Below are positions 44,703 to 55,541 of a stretch of 64,000 nucleotides of DNA, piece after piece. The position numbers were made by a program, and so were the translations under genes. Source of the stretch: Dipteronia dyeriana (lineage: Eukaryota > Streptophyta > Magnoliopsida > Sapindales > Sapindaceae); assembly GCA_032871835.1 (NCBI GenBank), contig CM065301.1:15579291-15643290 (forward strand). The letters run 5' to 3'. Under the pieces are notes generated by a model, which worked only from the letters and a program-made list of their open reading frames with translations, was not told the origin of the DNA and did no database searches. The first letter of the stretch is position 1, and each line of letters begins with the position of its first letter.

Positions 44703-46386
44703 TTTGATCAAGTCTAAGATTAGACTAATTTAGTGCTATAGCACTAATTCAGTTATATAATACTGTTACAACTACTCTAAATTTCCAAGATTATCGAGAT
44801 CTCATTATCTTACCTCATTGATCTATGACCGCGATTTTGGGATCATATAAAGAGACTTTCAACTTAATGACTCTCTCTTGTTATAAATAAGGTGCTCCCC
44901 TTCCATTCAAGGAGGAGGATTTTATTCTACACCCACTTAGCAAATCAAAGAAAATGGCTCTCTTTCGGACTCTCACCGACATAGAAACGATTCAATTAAT
45001 GAAATCCAGTCAACTTGCCTTGGTGGACCAATTGCACCATCATGGTGATACCAGCTCAATTCACTTTTCATCATATTCAACTTATCAGAAATCCCAACGA
45101 CCTTTATCTAAGCCATGCATCAAAAACCAAGTAGCCGCAAATCCAACTTCTGCATCCATTTCTCCCATCTTTTAATTTTTCTTCGTTCGACTACCTTACC
45201 TCCGACAGACTTCAATCCATGAATCTACAAACACATAACATCACTTCTTCTTAATAGATCGAGCGACGACAGCCTTGCCTCGTCTCCTCTTAGCAATTTA
45301 ATTTGTTAAACTCAACGCTTAACCAAAACGAGCATAAGGCTAACCGAACGACACCACCCATGACTCGACATATAAGGTTTGATCTTTATTATTTAATAAT
45401 TCAGTATAATTGTTGAAACTGGTTATATTCGAGCTTTATTCTATACAAATGGTTTCTCCCATAAATATATGATTCGAGCGTCAGAGAGTCCCTAAAGGGA
45501 ACACCCAAACTCTGTGTTCTCTTTTTGGTTTTGTAGGATTGTCGGTGTCCTCTACTCTATCAAATTCAACTGTAGATTTCTAGGGTCTACGATGTATATA
45601 TGTGAAATCCAATCCATATAAGAAACTTAGGACATTGTACGTTAAATTGAATGAACTTCTTTTACCGCCAAGCTACATATTGGGCGATTATCTAACCGAA
45701 ATAATTTAGAACATTTTTGATTAGTCACAACCCAATGTGGCTTAGTGAAAAAGAGTAGGAAATTGTAAGAAATAATCAAAAAAAAATATTGGTGTATTGT
45801 TTTAAATCATAAATTTAAATTTTATTATATTTATCACTTTTAACCCTGAACAGGCAAAATTGCCCTCTATTTTGTCTTTAATTCACTCATCCAAAAAATT
45901 GGAAATCAAATAGCATGTAACTTGAAAATCATTGACATGTAAGTTGAAAGTCAATTGATATTTAATTTAAAAATTAACTAACATATAACTTGAAAAATCA
46001 ACTCGCATGTAACTTAGAATCAAATGGCATATAACCATAAACCTCTCGCTCTCTTTATATATATATGGTCGTACTTTGGGCTTGGCTAGGGTGGACTCAA
46101 GGCCACCCTAACTTTTCTAAAAAAAATTGTAAAGATAAAAAAAAAAAAAAAAAAAATCCTGATCTAATCTGTAAATCAATAGTCTTGTTGGAGTAGGATT
46201 ATACTATTGTAGCACTGACTACATTTAAACTTACTTGAAAACTCTTTTCAGTTCACGATTCATGAGACAAGTTTTGTTTTCTTTTTTTCTTTTTTTCTTT
46301 AATAATTATTATCTCTCTCACATAGATACTAATATTTCCACTAATAAATATGATAATCACATCCACATTTTAATAAAAAAAATTAA
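44703..46386 (+). other. AT-rich flank with a possible LTR remnant and a small ORF
   Basis: A promoter-like TTATAAATAAGG at 44880 is followed by an ORF at 44954-45175 (MALFRTLTDIETIQLM..., 73 aa) with no recognised domain. Further on, a block near 45475-45540 (GATTCGAGCGTCAGAGAGTC) resembles the 3' part of Tat-type LTRs, so 44700-45620 may be a worn LTR or a piece of another reverse-transcribing element. From 45903 to 46032 a GCATGTAACTTGAAAATCA-like unit recurs about four times. A GC-richer transposon-end-like patch and an A-run lie at 46065-46160. Confidence 0.35.
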
Positions 46387-46906
46387 GGGATAATTACCTC
46401 GGTGGCCATCAACTCTTACCACCACTATCAATATGGCCACCGGATGGAGAATTGGTTTTAAAATGGTCATTTTTGGTAAACAATGTTACACTAATGACCA
46501 TTCCATCCAATTTCATCCAATAAGTGGTATTTTGGTAAATAAGGGGATATCATTAATTTATTTTAGTTATTTTTTAGAAATCAATTTTTTAGAAATCATC
46601 CAATAATTATATTTAATGTGACACACACACATTAAATATAATTATTGGATGATTTCTAAAAAATTGATTTCTAAAAAATAACTAAAATAAATTAATAATA
46701 TCCCCTTATTTACCAAAATGCCACTTATTGGATGAAATTGGATGGAAATGGATGGAAATTGATGGAATTGGATGGAATGACCATTAGTGTAACATTGTTT
46801 ACCAAAAATGACCATTTTGAAACCAATTCCCCATCCGGTGGCCATTTTGATAGTGGTTGCAAGAGTTGAGGTGGCAAGAGTTGATGGCCACCAGGGTAAT
46901 TATCCC
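46387..46906. mobile_element. Mutator-type foldback MITE (520 bp)
   Basis: It starts GGGATAATTACC and ends GGTAATTATCCC, with arms of about 240-250 bp that pair along nearly their whole length around a small CA-repeat centre (about 46620-46630). A perfect 9-bp duplication AAAAATTAA flanks it (46378-46386 and 46907-46915), which fits Mutator-like elements with long terminal inverted repeats. The right arm carries extra GGATGGAAAT-type units near 46735-46775. No protein is encoded; the ORF in the right arm is a shadow. Confidence 0.93.
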
Positions 46907-46915
46907 AAAAATTAA

Positions 46916-47099
46916 TTATAAAAATACTTAATAGAAATTTATCAATAAGGACAAATTAGTTTAAGTAAAAATAAATCAAATACTATATACACTCATTAAT
47001 TACACTCATATCCTTAACTATATCTCTTTATTAAAAAAAACTAAATTCTAATTAAACCCTAATTCTATTTCAAGTATAAAAAATATTCAAAATCTCTTA
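46916..47099. other. AT-rich spacer
   Basis: Nothing recognisable. It is AT-rich between the foldback MITE and the LINE fragment. Confidence 0.6.
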
Positions 47100-47935
47100 T
47101 TACTTTTTTAATGATAATTTTTATTCCAGCGAACCAACTAAGGCCAAACAGCAAATAACAACCATAAACAAGAACCGTAGCACACAGGCAAAGGGAGCCA
47201 TACAAAAAACCAAGTCCCAGGCATCATCACAAAGGCCAAAAAATGGGAAAAAAAAAAGGTAAAACAAAAACAGGGGACCAGAAACACCAAAGCACAACAG
47301 AGAAAGGCTACAACAGACAGCATAAAACTTAGCTCCAATGCAGAACGTCATCATTTGAACTAGACCCCAACTTAGCCAAATTATCTGTAAAAGAATTATA
47401 CCACCTAGAATCGTGAACAACTTCCATCCCACCCCACTCCTTCATGATAGATTGAATATAATAAATCGAATTGACGTGATAAAGACTACCAAAATCTTTG
47501 TTATTGATCCAAGAAACGGCAACCTTCGAGTCACTTATGACACGACCACAAAGAAGATGATTCAATTGACATGGTTCAGTAGCCTTTTCAATTGTCAGGA
47601 TTTCAGCCGAATTTGAGTTCGTTGTTCCAACGAAATATGAAAAGAGGCATACCATTTTTCCTTTCGAATCCCTCAAGACACCCCCAATGCTTGTCGGCCA
47701 TGGATTGCCCCTAGCCGAGCCATAAATATTGAATTTGTAGGAATCCGTCAAAGGCGAAATACAATCTTTGATTACAGACTTCTTCACCCTTTTTGATTCC
47801 ACGCAAAGATCTTTCACGTTGATAATCAACGAAGAGATGGAATACAACACATTCTTTCCGAATTGTTTGAACCACCGCACAATCCTAAACTTGAACATTG
47901 CCAGCAGCTTGATCCAAGAATAGATCTTTGTTATC
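47100..47935 (-). pseudogene. LINE (L1) 3' end with RNase H domain, 5' truncated
   Basis: Minus-strand frame 47898-47329 ends in an RVT_3-type RNase H domain: FNIYGSARGNPWPTSIGGVLRD, then the NSAEILTIEKA block, VISDSKVAVSWIN and DNLAKLGSS. Plant L1 elements carry such a domain after reverse transcriptase. Relatives read VDGS where this has IYGS, so the first catalytic Asp is lost. The 3' tail (47328-47100) ends AATAAAAATTATCATTAAAAAAG. Everything upstream of RNase H is missing, as expected of a 5'-truncated LINE. Confidence 0.88.
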
Positions 47936-48600
47936 GAAAACTTTCTTGTTATATAATAATTGATGGTTAGGGAGATGCTTCAAAGATTAGGCATGAATGT
48001 CATCAATGTCACCAATGATACGGTCCTCTTAAAATTCTTTTACCATTGCTATATAAATGAGAGAGAAATATAATTATCAATTATTCTAATTTTAAATTTA
48101 CAAACTAACAGTATCATTTAATGAATTTCTTTTTATTTAGGTTGAAATTAAAATATATGTTTGTTAAGTTAATTTTTTTAAATTATTCTTTTTTTTTAAT
48201 TTGTTAATAAATAGTAATATAAGTGCATATTTAGTTCCCCATGAATGTTCCATTATAACTAAATTAATAAAATAATCAAATAAATTAGAATTTTTTAGTA
48301 TTGGCAAGTTTGATTTTTTTTTTTTTGAAAAATAATAAGATACAATTTAATTAGTATTTGAGTGTATTTATATTTCATATTTATTTTATAATTTGTTTTG
48401 ACTTTATCTTTTTTATTAGTTGTGTTAACATATTTATTTAGGATATACATTTATCATAAACCTAGCTATGCTTTATTGACTATGTGAATCTTTTTTTTTA
48501 ATTGGTACAATTTTCTCGTATTGTTAATGATTAGAAAAATAATTATTCTAGCTTACCCTAGGGTTTAATCTTGGTTACATTCCAGTATATATATTTATGG
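47936..48600. other. AT-rich intergenic DNA
   Basis: No gene or repeat can be recognised here. Confidence 0.6.
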
Positions 48601-48685
48601 ATAAAAGCCGGAACACAATTTTGTCTTTTGTTTTCGAGATGTATGACTTTCTCTCCCTCTTGAGTTTTCCCTCACTTTTGTAGCC

Positions 48686-50436
48686 TTGCCCATGGATCCT
48701 TCAAAAGTACGTCCACGGAATTTCGTTGCCCCTCTCACAATTGTTCTCAATACTTTACCACATCCATCATCAAAACCGAAAACTTTTACAACTCTACTCA
48801 AAACCGATAAAGCACAGGTTCAACCAAATCTTCTCCCGGTGCCAGTTGTGAAAGGGGATATTACGTGTGTTTGCATTAACCAAAAATATGTCTAAGAAAG
48901 ACTAAAATACTATCAAAAAAATCTTTACAGTGCGTTTGCTTTTAAGAAGAGGTTCTGTACCTTTGAAGCCTTGTGAGTTAAAATCTGTATTGTAATTGAT
49001 TTGGCAACTCCAAAATCCTTGGAAGCTTACTCTATTTCCGAAAGGATATTTTGATATCCATTTTTCTAGTAAAGAATATTAAAAGAGGGTTGTGAGTGGA
49101 GGTTCTTGCTCAATTTGAAATGATATTTTTCATTTTTTTTTTCAATGGTAACCATATTTTAATCCATATAATTAATAATTATCGCATGCTCAAGTTTGAG
49201 TGAGATTCTACGGCCTATGCTCGGATTACTGGCATCCAACAACAATTATGGAGATTGCACGAGGAGTTGGCATCCTTCGACAACTAGATCAAGCCACAAG
49301 GGATCAAGCATATGAGTTTTATGCCCGAGTTCTTGTTGACATTGGTTTAACTTCGAATCAGCCATCATTTTTTAATGTGGAGAGAGATGACATAGAGTTT
49401 TCTCAATGGATGTTATATATGAAAATCTTCCAGAGAGATGAATAAAGTGTAATGCTTTTGGTCATGACTCTACTAGATGCTACCAAAATAATAAGGAGAT
49501 TTATTCTGACAGAGGTTGATCACGATCATGAAATCCAAGGCAAACCTATCCGTCTATCTCGAAACCAACACCACTGTTATAACTAGTGGTATATAATACA
49601 AAATTTAGATCAAAAATATGATGCTGTAAACAGTGATTTTTCAGGCCACCATAATGGGTAGGTTGCCATAGAAGAGCAATCTTTCAAAACAATCCCACAA
49701 AATCAGGAAATGATAGAGGATATGGAAATTATGCAGATTCAAAATTTTAAAAATCTCGTAATTAATGTGGAAGATAAAAATAGTAGCATCCAATTATCTC
49801 CATATTTATTTGAATTAATTGTGAATGATACTCAGGAAGTGAATCGGAAAACAACAACCAATTTTGAAGTTGACAAATTGGATTTCAAGAAGTTGACCCA
49901 ATTCATGAACTGAGATTTCCGGTGACGACCAACACATTTAATGCACTTGTAGAAGATCATGATCTAATAGAGAGTTTTCTTAAATTCAAATTCAATCAGT
50001 TGAACATTTTCCTAATCAAGATGCATGAATTAATGTCAATATCTCCAATGATTTGAATAACAAGTATTTAAATTTGGAAGATAATAATAAGAATCCTTAA
50101 TGTTCTCTAGAGAATATTTGCATTAATAACATAGTGATTCTTGACAATCTAAGGATTAGAAGTGATCAACAAGTTTTGGATCGAATTTCAAGAGATAAAA
50201 GAGGAAAGTCAGAAGACAATCATGGTCCACAAGATCTCGTATTTGACAATAATTGGATTCTCGTGGTAATCAAATAAAAAAGAAAAGTGAAGTCAACTTT
50301 TAAGATTTTATCTAGTTCCAAGTCTCAAATGAGTAAGAAAAGTTCTAAGCGCCTCACTGTAGTTGATACTAAGATTCTTACTTATTCAGCGGCCCAAGTA
50401 GAATTAAGCCTTTCGCTAATTGGACTGTATAAGAAA
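48686..50436 (+). pseudogene. LINE ORF1 (DUF4283-like), many breaks
   Basis: The frame starting ATG at 48686 (MDPSKVRPRNFVAPLT) runs about 70 codons. After frameshifts, the block GLCSDYWHPTTIMEIARGVG, then YARVLVDIGL (49200-49445) and KCNAFGHDSTRCYQ (about 49448-49490) follow. These match the DUF4283 domain and CCHC knuckle of plant L1 ORF1 proteins, which bind RNA. The C-terminal tail continues in fragments at 49710-49913 and 50287-50436 (KSTFKILSSSKSQMSKKSSKR). It is on the opposite strand from the LINE piece at 47100-47935 and is a separate insertion. It ends where the short LTR element begins. Confidence 0.82.
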
Positions 50437-51057
50437 ATGTGTCCTCGAATTTTGACAGCTTTGAGGAACAAATAAACTGGAGATGTCATTGAATGACGAA
50501 ACATGGAAACATCCATGCTCATTCTGGAGCAAATCTTTATCGAAAACTGGTGGCTTATCGAAATTGACGATAACATGTTCCATCGCATATTGTTCATCAA
50601 AAATTGGTGGCTTATTGAAGTCAATGATAATCGAGTCTGACATATAATCGTCAAAAAAAAAAACAATGAATGGTAGGAGGAAATTTCGTTTTGGGGATTC
50701 ATGGGAATTTGATTTTTTTTTGTTTTGTTGAGAAACATGGATGGTGAATATCTAATGGAGAAGTAGTTTGTCATGGTTTGTGGATCAATGAACCTAGCAC
50801 AGCTGTAGACTCGATGACTCTGATACAACGAAAAAAATCACAAAACACCGATCGATAAAAGAAACGGGATAAACGATTCAGATCTGTTGATTCATACACG
50901 AATATCGGAAACAAACCCTGCCATTATTTTGTTGATCTGCAGACGGATACTAGAAAAATAGGTTTCAAATTCATTGACTTACACAGGGAACCGAAAATGG
51001 ATGATAAAAGAGAAAACTCTTTCTCAAATTTTTATTAATCATCAAAAACTTGAATTT
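50437..51057 (-). mobile_element. short coding-less LTR element (copy 2), partial
   Basis: It shares with 15883-16885, in the same order, a GTCCTCGAATTTTGACAGC block, CAATGAATGGTAGGAGG, GTAGACTCGATGACTC and a primer-binding-site-like segment (TTGTATCAGAGTC on the minus strand, about 50816-50828). LTR sequence follows (TTGATTCATACACGAATA ... TTTATTAATCATCAAAAACTT). The 3' LTR is absent. One minus-strand frame (50643-50416) contains a repeated FNKPPIFDE / FDKPPVFDK motif, perhaps a trace of coding. Confidence 0.7.
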
Positions 51058-51189
51058 TCTATCTACATCATTGAGGCAGAAAAGAATGATTCCACTGGTC
51101 TGATTCATTAGATTCATGTTTATCTTTTTTTGTACTCTATTAAGGCATGTGTGCCTTTTTAGATTATTGTGTTTTGGGGCATGCACGCT

Positions 51190-51273
<84 letters not shown>

Positions 51274-51394
51274 TTTACTCTTAATCTTAAGTTTTAATGA
51301 AGTTCTAAAATCTTATAATCCAAAATGTCATATTTTTCATTTTTGACTCAAATGAAATTATTACAATTAAATATTAACTTTCTAAAGCAAGACA
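51058..51394. repeat. flank with long TA microsatellite
   Basis: The stretch 51192-51270 is an almost pure TA run of about 79 bp. The rest is AT-rich sequence leading to the CACTA element. The IYIYIY ORF here is a microsatellite artefact. Confidence 0.85.
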
Positions 51395-51831
51395 CACTAC
51401 AAGAATTTTAGTCTTTCCCCGTAAAACTTTAGGAGACAAAGCGAGAATTGTAGGCATATGTGACTTTTCAGTTTTCCCCACAAAACGGGTTTCGTTGGTG
51501 CAAGTAACATTTCCCAACAAAACACAAAATTCATAGGCTAAAGGTACATAACTTTTCTCCACAAAACAAGTTTCGACGGCACAGGTAACCTTGTCCCACC
51601 AAACTCAAAATTTGTAGACTAAGGATACAAAACGAGTTTTGTCGACGTAGGTAACCTTTCCCCACAAAACTCAAAATTCGTAGGGAAAAGTTAATTAAAA
51701 TTTAAAAAAATATACCATAATTAATTAATTAACTATATATATATATATGCTAAAAAATATTAAAAGTTAATTAATTAAAATTAATTTTTTTGGATAAATC
51801 CACCACCACCAAACAAATCAATAGTGAAAAC

Positions 51832-52040
51832 TAATAGTGTCCACATTTCGGTTCCGATTTGGTTTCGGTTTGAAACCGTCGGCTTTAGTTCTGGTTCCGT
51901 GGAAAGGCCAAATCGAAATAGTTACCGGATCGAACGATTTGGTTTTAGTTTTATAACCGTCGGTTTGGCAGTTATGATTCGGTTTCGATTTCGGTTGCGA
52001 AACCTTTTTTTACCAAGTGTCACAATCTGATTGGTTTAAT

Positions 52041-52081
<41 letters not shown>

Positions 52082-52245
52082 GATAAAAACATGCAGTTAA
52101 TTTTTTTTGGCAGCTTTTGGAGAAGCTGAATCGTAACCGAGCTGGCTCAAAACCGATTTCCAACCGATTTTGTAACTGTCGATTTCAGTTACGATTCGGT
52201 TTCGGTTTGGTTTCGGATAGTTTAACAAAACCGTAGACACCTCTA
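51832..52245. mobile_element. hAT-like MITE with GGTTTCGGTTT repeats
   Basis: The ends TAATAGTGTCCAC and GTAGACACCTCTA form an imperfect inverted repeat. Flanking 8-bp sites GTGAAAAC (51824-51831) and GTGGACAC (52246-52253) agree at six positions. The interior has many degenerate CGGTTTCGGTT / AACCGAAACCG words on both sides of a TA microsatellite (52043-52078). Size and duplication length suggest hAT, but the target site has decayed. Confidence 0.6.
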
Positions 52246-52764
52246 GTGGACACCAGGTACATAAACATTTGATTAAAGAAAATATATACTACACTTATTA
52301 AAAAAAAAGTCTTATCCCAATAGATTTCCACTTCCAAGGTTTAGGGTATGACATCTTCTCTGCAGTTGATCCTCATTAAACTAATATGTCCTTAATTGTT
52401 AATTAATTAACTCTTATCACATTCTCGATTAGCACCATCTCGATTGATTACCACTTTGAGGTATTGATCATTTAAATAAATAACTGAAATTGATAAAAAA
52501 AAACATTATCACTAAACCCGATTTACAATCCAATAAATATTTTTCAATATATGTTTGTCATTCAAATTTACTTGAATAAATTTAAATTTATTTAATAAGT
52601 TTTTTTTTAATATCTATCACCTCATATAGGTTATGTATAAATATTGTATAATTGTTAACAAATCAAGTGTTGTTGTCAGGCAGTAAAGGCTTACCACTTC
52701 AAGATATGAGGTTGCAAGTTCAATTCAAATTGTCATTATTAATAAGGGTGGGACGACGGATTAA

Positions 52765-52932
52765 TTTTTAAAATTCCAACATCTCTATTGATGAATGTAT
52801 ACTTGTTATTGGTAAAATTTGGACGATGCCACGTCACCAAAAGATAATTTTTTAAAATTCAAACATCTCTATCGATGAATGTATACTGGTTATTGGTAAA
52901 ATTTGGACGATGTCACATCACCAAAAGATAAC
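52765..52932. repeat. 84-bp tandem duplication across the Tat LTR boundary
   Basis: Two copies (52765-52848 and 52849-52932) each contain CACTA flank sequence, the target site ATACT and the first 45 bp of the LTR. The duplication therefore happened after the retrotransposon inserted. The copies differ at a few positions. Confidence 0.92.
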
Positions 52933-53663
52933 CCAATCGAATACACCCAAGTAGACCAAAGAGAACTCGTCAAACCTCCCAACTAAGACGACACGAATGA
53001 TCGAGCTGGAAGACCCGATTAGGGGTTGTCAAGATGGTCGGGGTAAAGGTCGTGATCGGGTAGGATCACCAATCGGGGAAAAGTGGGTCTGGTCTGGTTC
53101 AGTAGATCGTCAATTGAGTGACATGTGGACAACATTCAGATTTAACGAAGTCACGGCCCAAAGCTTGTAGAGAATGAATCCTACTCAAATAAGGTGTCTA
53201 AAAGTATACTTTGATGATGAATTAAATTTCCTTATAGATATCAAAGTCCAGGTTGGGTAAGAGATCTAACGTAATCAAAAGACAATCAACGCAAAACAAG
53301 GAAGAAGAATAACATGACACCAATAAGTTAGAGTTTTGTTTAATTACGGGAACTTTCCTTACTTGTACACAAAGAATTATGGTTCTATGCATATATAAAT
53401 AGACCTTAGCAACACCCATAAAGGGGATGAACGCTAATTAAGCATAAGGGAGAGTAGGCGAGATTGAGTGTGCATTCTTTTGACAATTTAGTGGACTTTT
53501 TTTCTCTTGCCGTTACCGGCAACCGTGGATGTTTCTCTACCTTGAGGTTTTACCACGTAAAATCTTGCGCCGCTTCTTGCTTTTTATTTATTTTGATTTG
53601 TAGTTTAAATTTTATTCATGTTATCTGTTTGACGTGTGGTTGATCCAAAAATCGTCGTCAATA
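52804..53663 (+). repeat. 5' LTR of second Tat element (860 bp)
   Basis: It aligns with 61207-61979 and is longer by the 84-bp tandem duplication. It ends GTCAATA where the right LTR ends GTCAACA. A TATATAAATAGACC block near 53391-53404 is a probable TATA box. Confidence 0.9.
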
Positions 53664-53665
53664 AT

Positions 53666-53694
53666 TGGCTCTAGAAGGAGGGGGTGAACCTCCG
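53666..53694 (+). other. primer-binding site resembling tRNA-Asn 3' end
   Basis: TGGCTCTAGAAGGAGG begins two bases past the LTR, and similarity to the complement of tRNA-Asn continues through GAACCTCCG, about 29 nt with roughly three mismatches. It is the counterpart of the site at 8187-8215. Confidence 0.7.
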
Positions 53695-53749
53695 TTAGCA
53701 TCAAGTTTGGATAGTTAATTCTAGTAAAAGTTTGTGAAGAGCGATATCA

Positions 53750-54134
53750 TGGCCACTAGCAGAGACAATGGTTTATCTCCGCGCATTGCTAATGTCCCCA
53801 ATCCTGCTGATGACAGTGTTGTTGGAGAAGATCCATCCTCAAGGACCCATCATCAACCAGACTTGATGTTGTTACATCTACAGGTGTAACCACATGTACT
53901 TTCCCATATGCGTTCCAGCAAATCCTTGATTCCTAGCAGAAAGTCATTGACGACGCCGCTAGACAAGGAATCAGCATAACGACCACTGTCAATTTGAGTT
54001 CACCATTCCAACTCTCTATGCTAGTGGTAGCCCAGGATCCCAAGGTATGCTTTAAAATAGTAGTAACCACCATAGAAGCACCATAGAAATTCGAGAGAGA
54101 CAGAGCAGAGCGCCATGGAAAAAGAGAACGTTCT
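53750..54134 (+). pseudogene. start of Tat gag (truncated)
   Basis: ATG at 53750 opens MATSRDNGLSPRIANV, parallel to MATSRSSS in the first Tat element. A stop appears after about 45 codons (TAA near 53887), but coding-like sequence continues (FAFQQILDS..KVIDDAARQGI style) to about 54050. At 54135 it is cut by a foreign LTR fragment. Confidence 0.8.
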
Positions 54135-54968
54135 TGTAACACCCAAACCATTCAGGCCCAACAAAAGGCCTAACTTGAGAAAAAAAAAAGAAAAAAAGTA
54201 AAAAAGAGATAAACGTGAATGAAAAGCCATCAGGTGAGTAAGCCACCATAGTCTGTTTTGTTGACAGACATATACGAGCTTAGTTAACTAGCTCATGACT
54301 GTAGTGGTGTCTATCCATACCTATATATATTGAAGGATAAACATGATATCAGTTAAAAAGCAGTGGAATCGAGTAGAAGAAAGGAAAGAGAAGGAAGACA
54401 AGGGAAAAGAAGTCAGAGGAGTATCATGTGATTTTTAGATTTTGGTTGATTTCTTCTTGAATTCAACAGATTCTAATTTGGTTTTTGTGTGATTGTTAGG
54501 GAAAGAAGACGAAGTAGAGGAACCTAGCATACTTGGTCCGAATTAAGCTTGACGTCTAAGTTGTGAGTGAAAAAGTTTTCAGTTTTGTTTTTAACTCAAA
54601 GATTTCCAGTTTTATGCTTAAAATTAATTGCCTGCAAATCATTCAAGTGTTTTATTTCTTTTAATGATTTATGGTGGTTATATAGAGAACTGAAAGTATG
54701 TTTTATGCTTATATTAGTACTCAGAAATATTAGCTATTACTTTTATGAAGTTTTGAGAAGAGATTATGATTGATTTCATAAAAGCACCATCTGTACCCTT
54801 CCCCGGTTATGATTATTGTTGGCTTTTGGGGCCGTTCTACACATGTATGTCAGATGAGTCACTCTGCACGTGTACGACAGAAGTTAAAAGAGTATTGAGT
54901 CGCTCTGCACATGTATGACAGAAGTTATTCCTAACTCTGCGTATGCACGAAGTAACTCTGCGTATGCT
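54135..54968 (+). repeat. gypsy2-family (chromovirus) LTR fragment, plus orientation
   Basis: It begins TGTAACACCCAAACC, like the gypsy2 LTRs read on the minus strand, and follows them through the AGCTAGTTAACT-like, TTCTTCCGTTCGATT-complement and CTGCGTATGCACGAAG blocks. It stops at about 54968, short of the LTR end, and is directly followed by Tat integrase sequence. No target-site duplication remains, so insertion and deletion of the host gag-pol are combined here. Confidence 0.85.
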
Positions 54969-55541
54969 ATACCAGCTTATCCTCAGACCAATGGCCATAC
55001 ATAGGCAATGAAAAGGATAATCAAGCATACGTTAAAGGCAAAACCGGATGCTAAGAAAGGAAGCTGGATAGACTAGGTACACAAAGTTCTATGGGCTTAT
55101 CGAGCCATAGAAATGAATTCCATAGGAAAGACTCCCTATTCACTAGTGTTTGAAACTTGAAATAACTCATAACTCATAACTCACCGAGGGTGTAACTTTT
55201 CCTCCCCGAAGCAAATATGGAAATGCTAGAACAAAGTTTAGACGACCTGAAGGAAAAAATAACCCGTCGAGAGTAAGGAATGCCGCATATCAGCAAAGGG
55301 TGACCAGATATTACAACTCACATGTCTGGTTAAGGAGATTCCAGCTCGGAGATCTAGTTCTGAGAAGAGTATCACCCAACACAATAGATAAATCAGCTAG
55401 GGCGTTGGCAGATAGATGGGAAGGGTCATATCGAGTGGTCGAGTTGGCTGGCCAAGAGGCGTATCGCCTAACCCGACCAGAAGGGAGAGAGCTACCCAGG
55501 CCATGTAATGTCCAATACCTGAAGATGTTTTACCCATAGAA
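54969..55541 (+). pseudogene. end of Tat integrase
   Basis: The first part reads, across frames, (Y)PQTNGHT-like sequence, a KAKPDAKKGSW block and VLWAYRAMEMNSIGKTPYSLVF, the end of the integrase core. The frame at 55300-55539 is the C-terminal domain: RRFQLGDLVLRRVSPN, WEGSYRVVELAGQEAYRL and PRPCNVQYLKMFYP, ending with TAG. Everything between gag and this point is missing. Confidence 0.87.

Noticed and set aside
47121..47432. 103-aa minus-strand ORF with hydrophobic stretches
   Set aside because: It overlaps the end of the LINE RNase H frame and its 3'UTR; the Phe/Leu-rich composition has no domain.
50382..50828. 148-aa minus-strand ORF
   Set aside because: It runs through a LINE remnant and the interior of the short LTR element and has no domain. 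Only the KPPIFDE-type repeat in another frame was noted.
51116..51346. ORF with IYIYIY run
   Set aside because: Artefact of the TA microsatellite.
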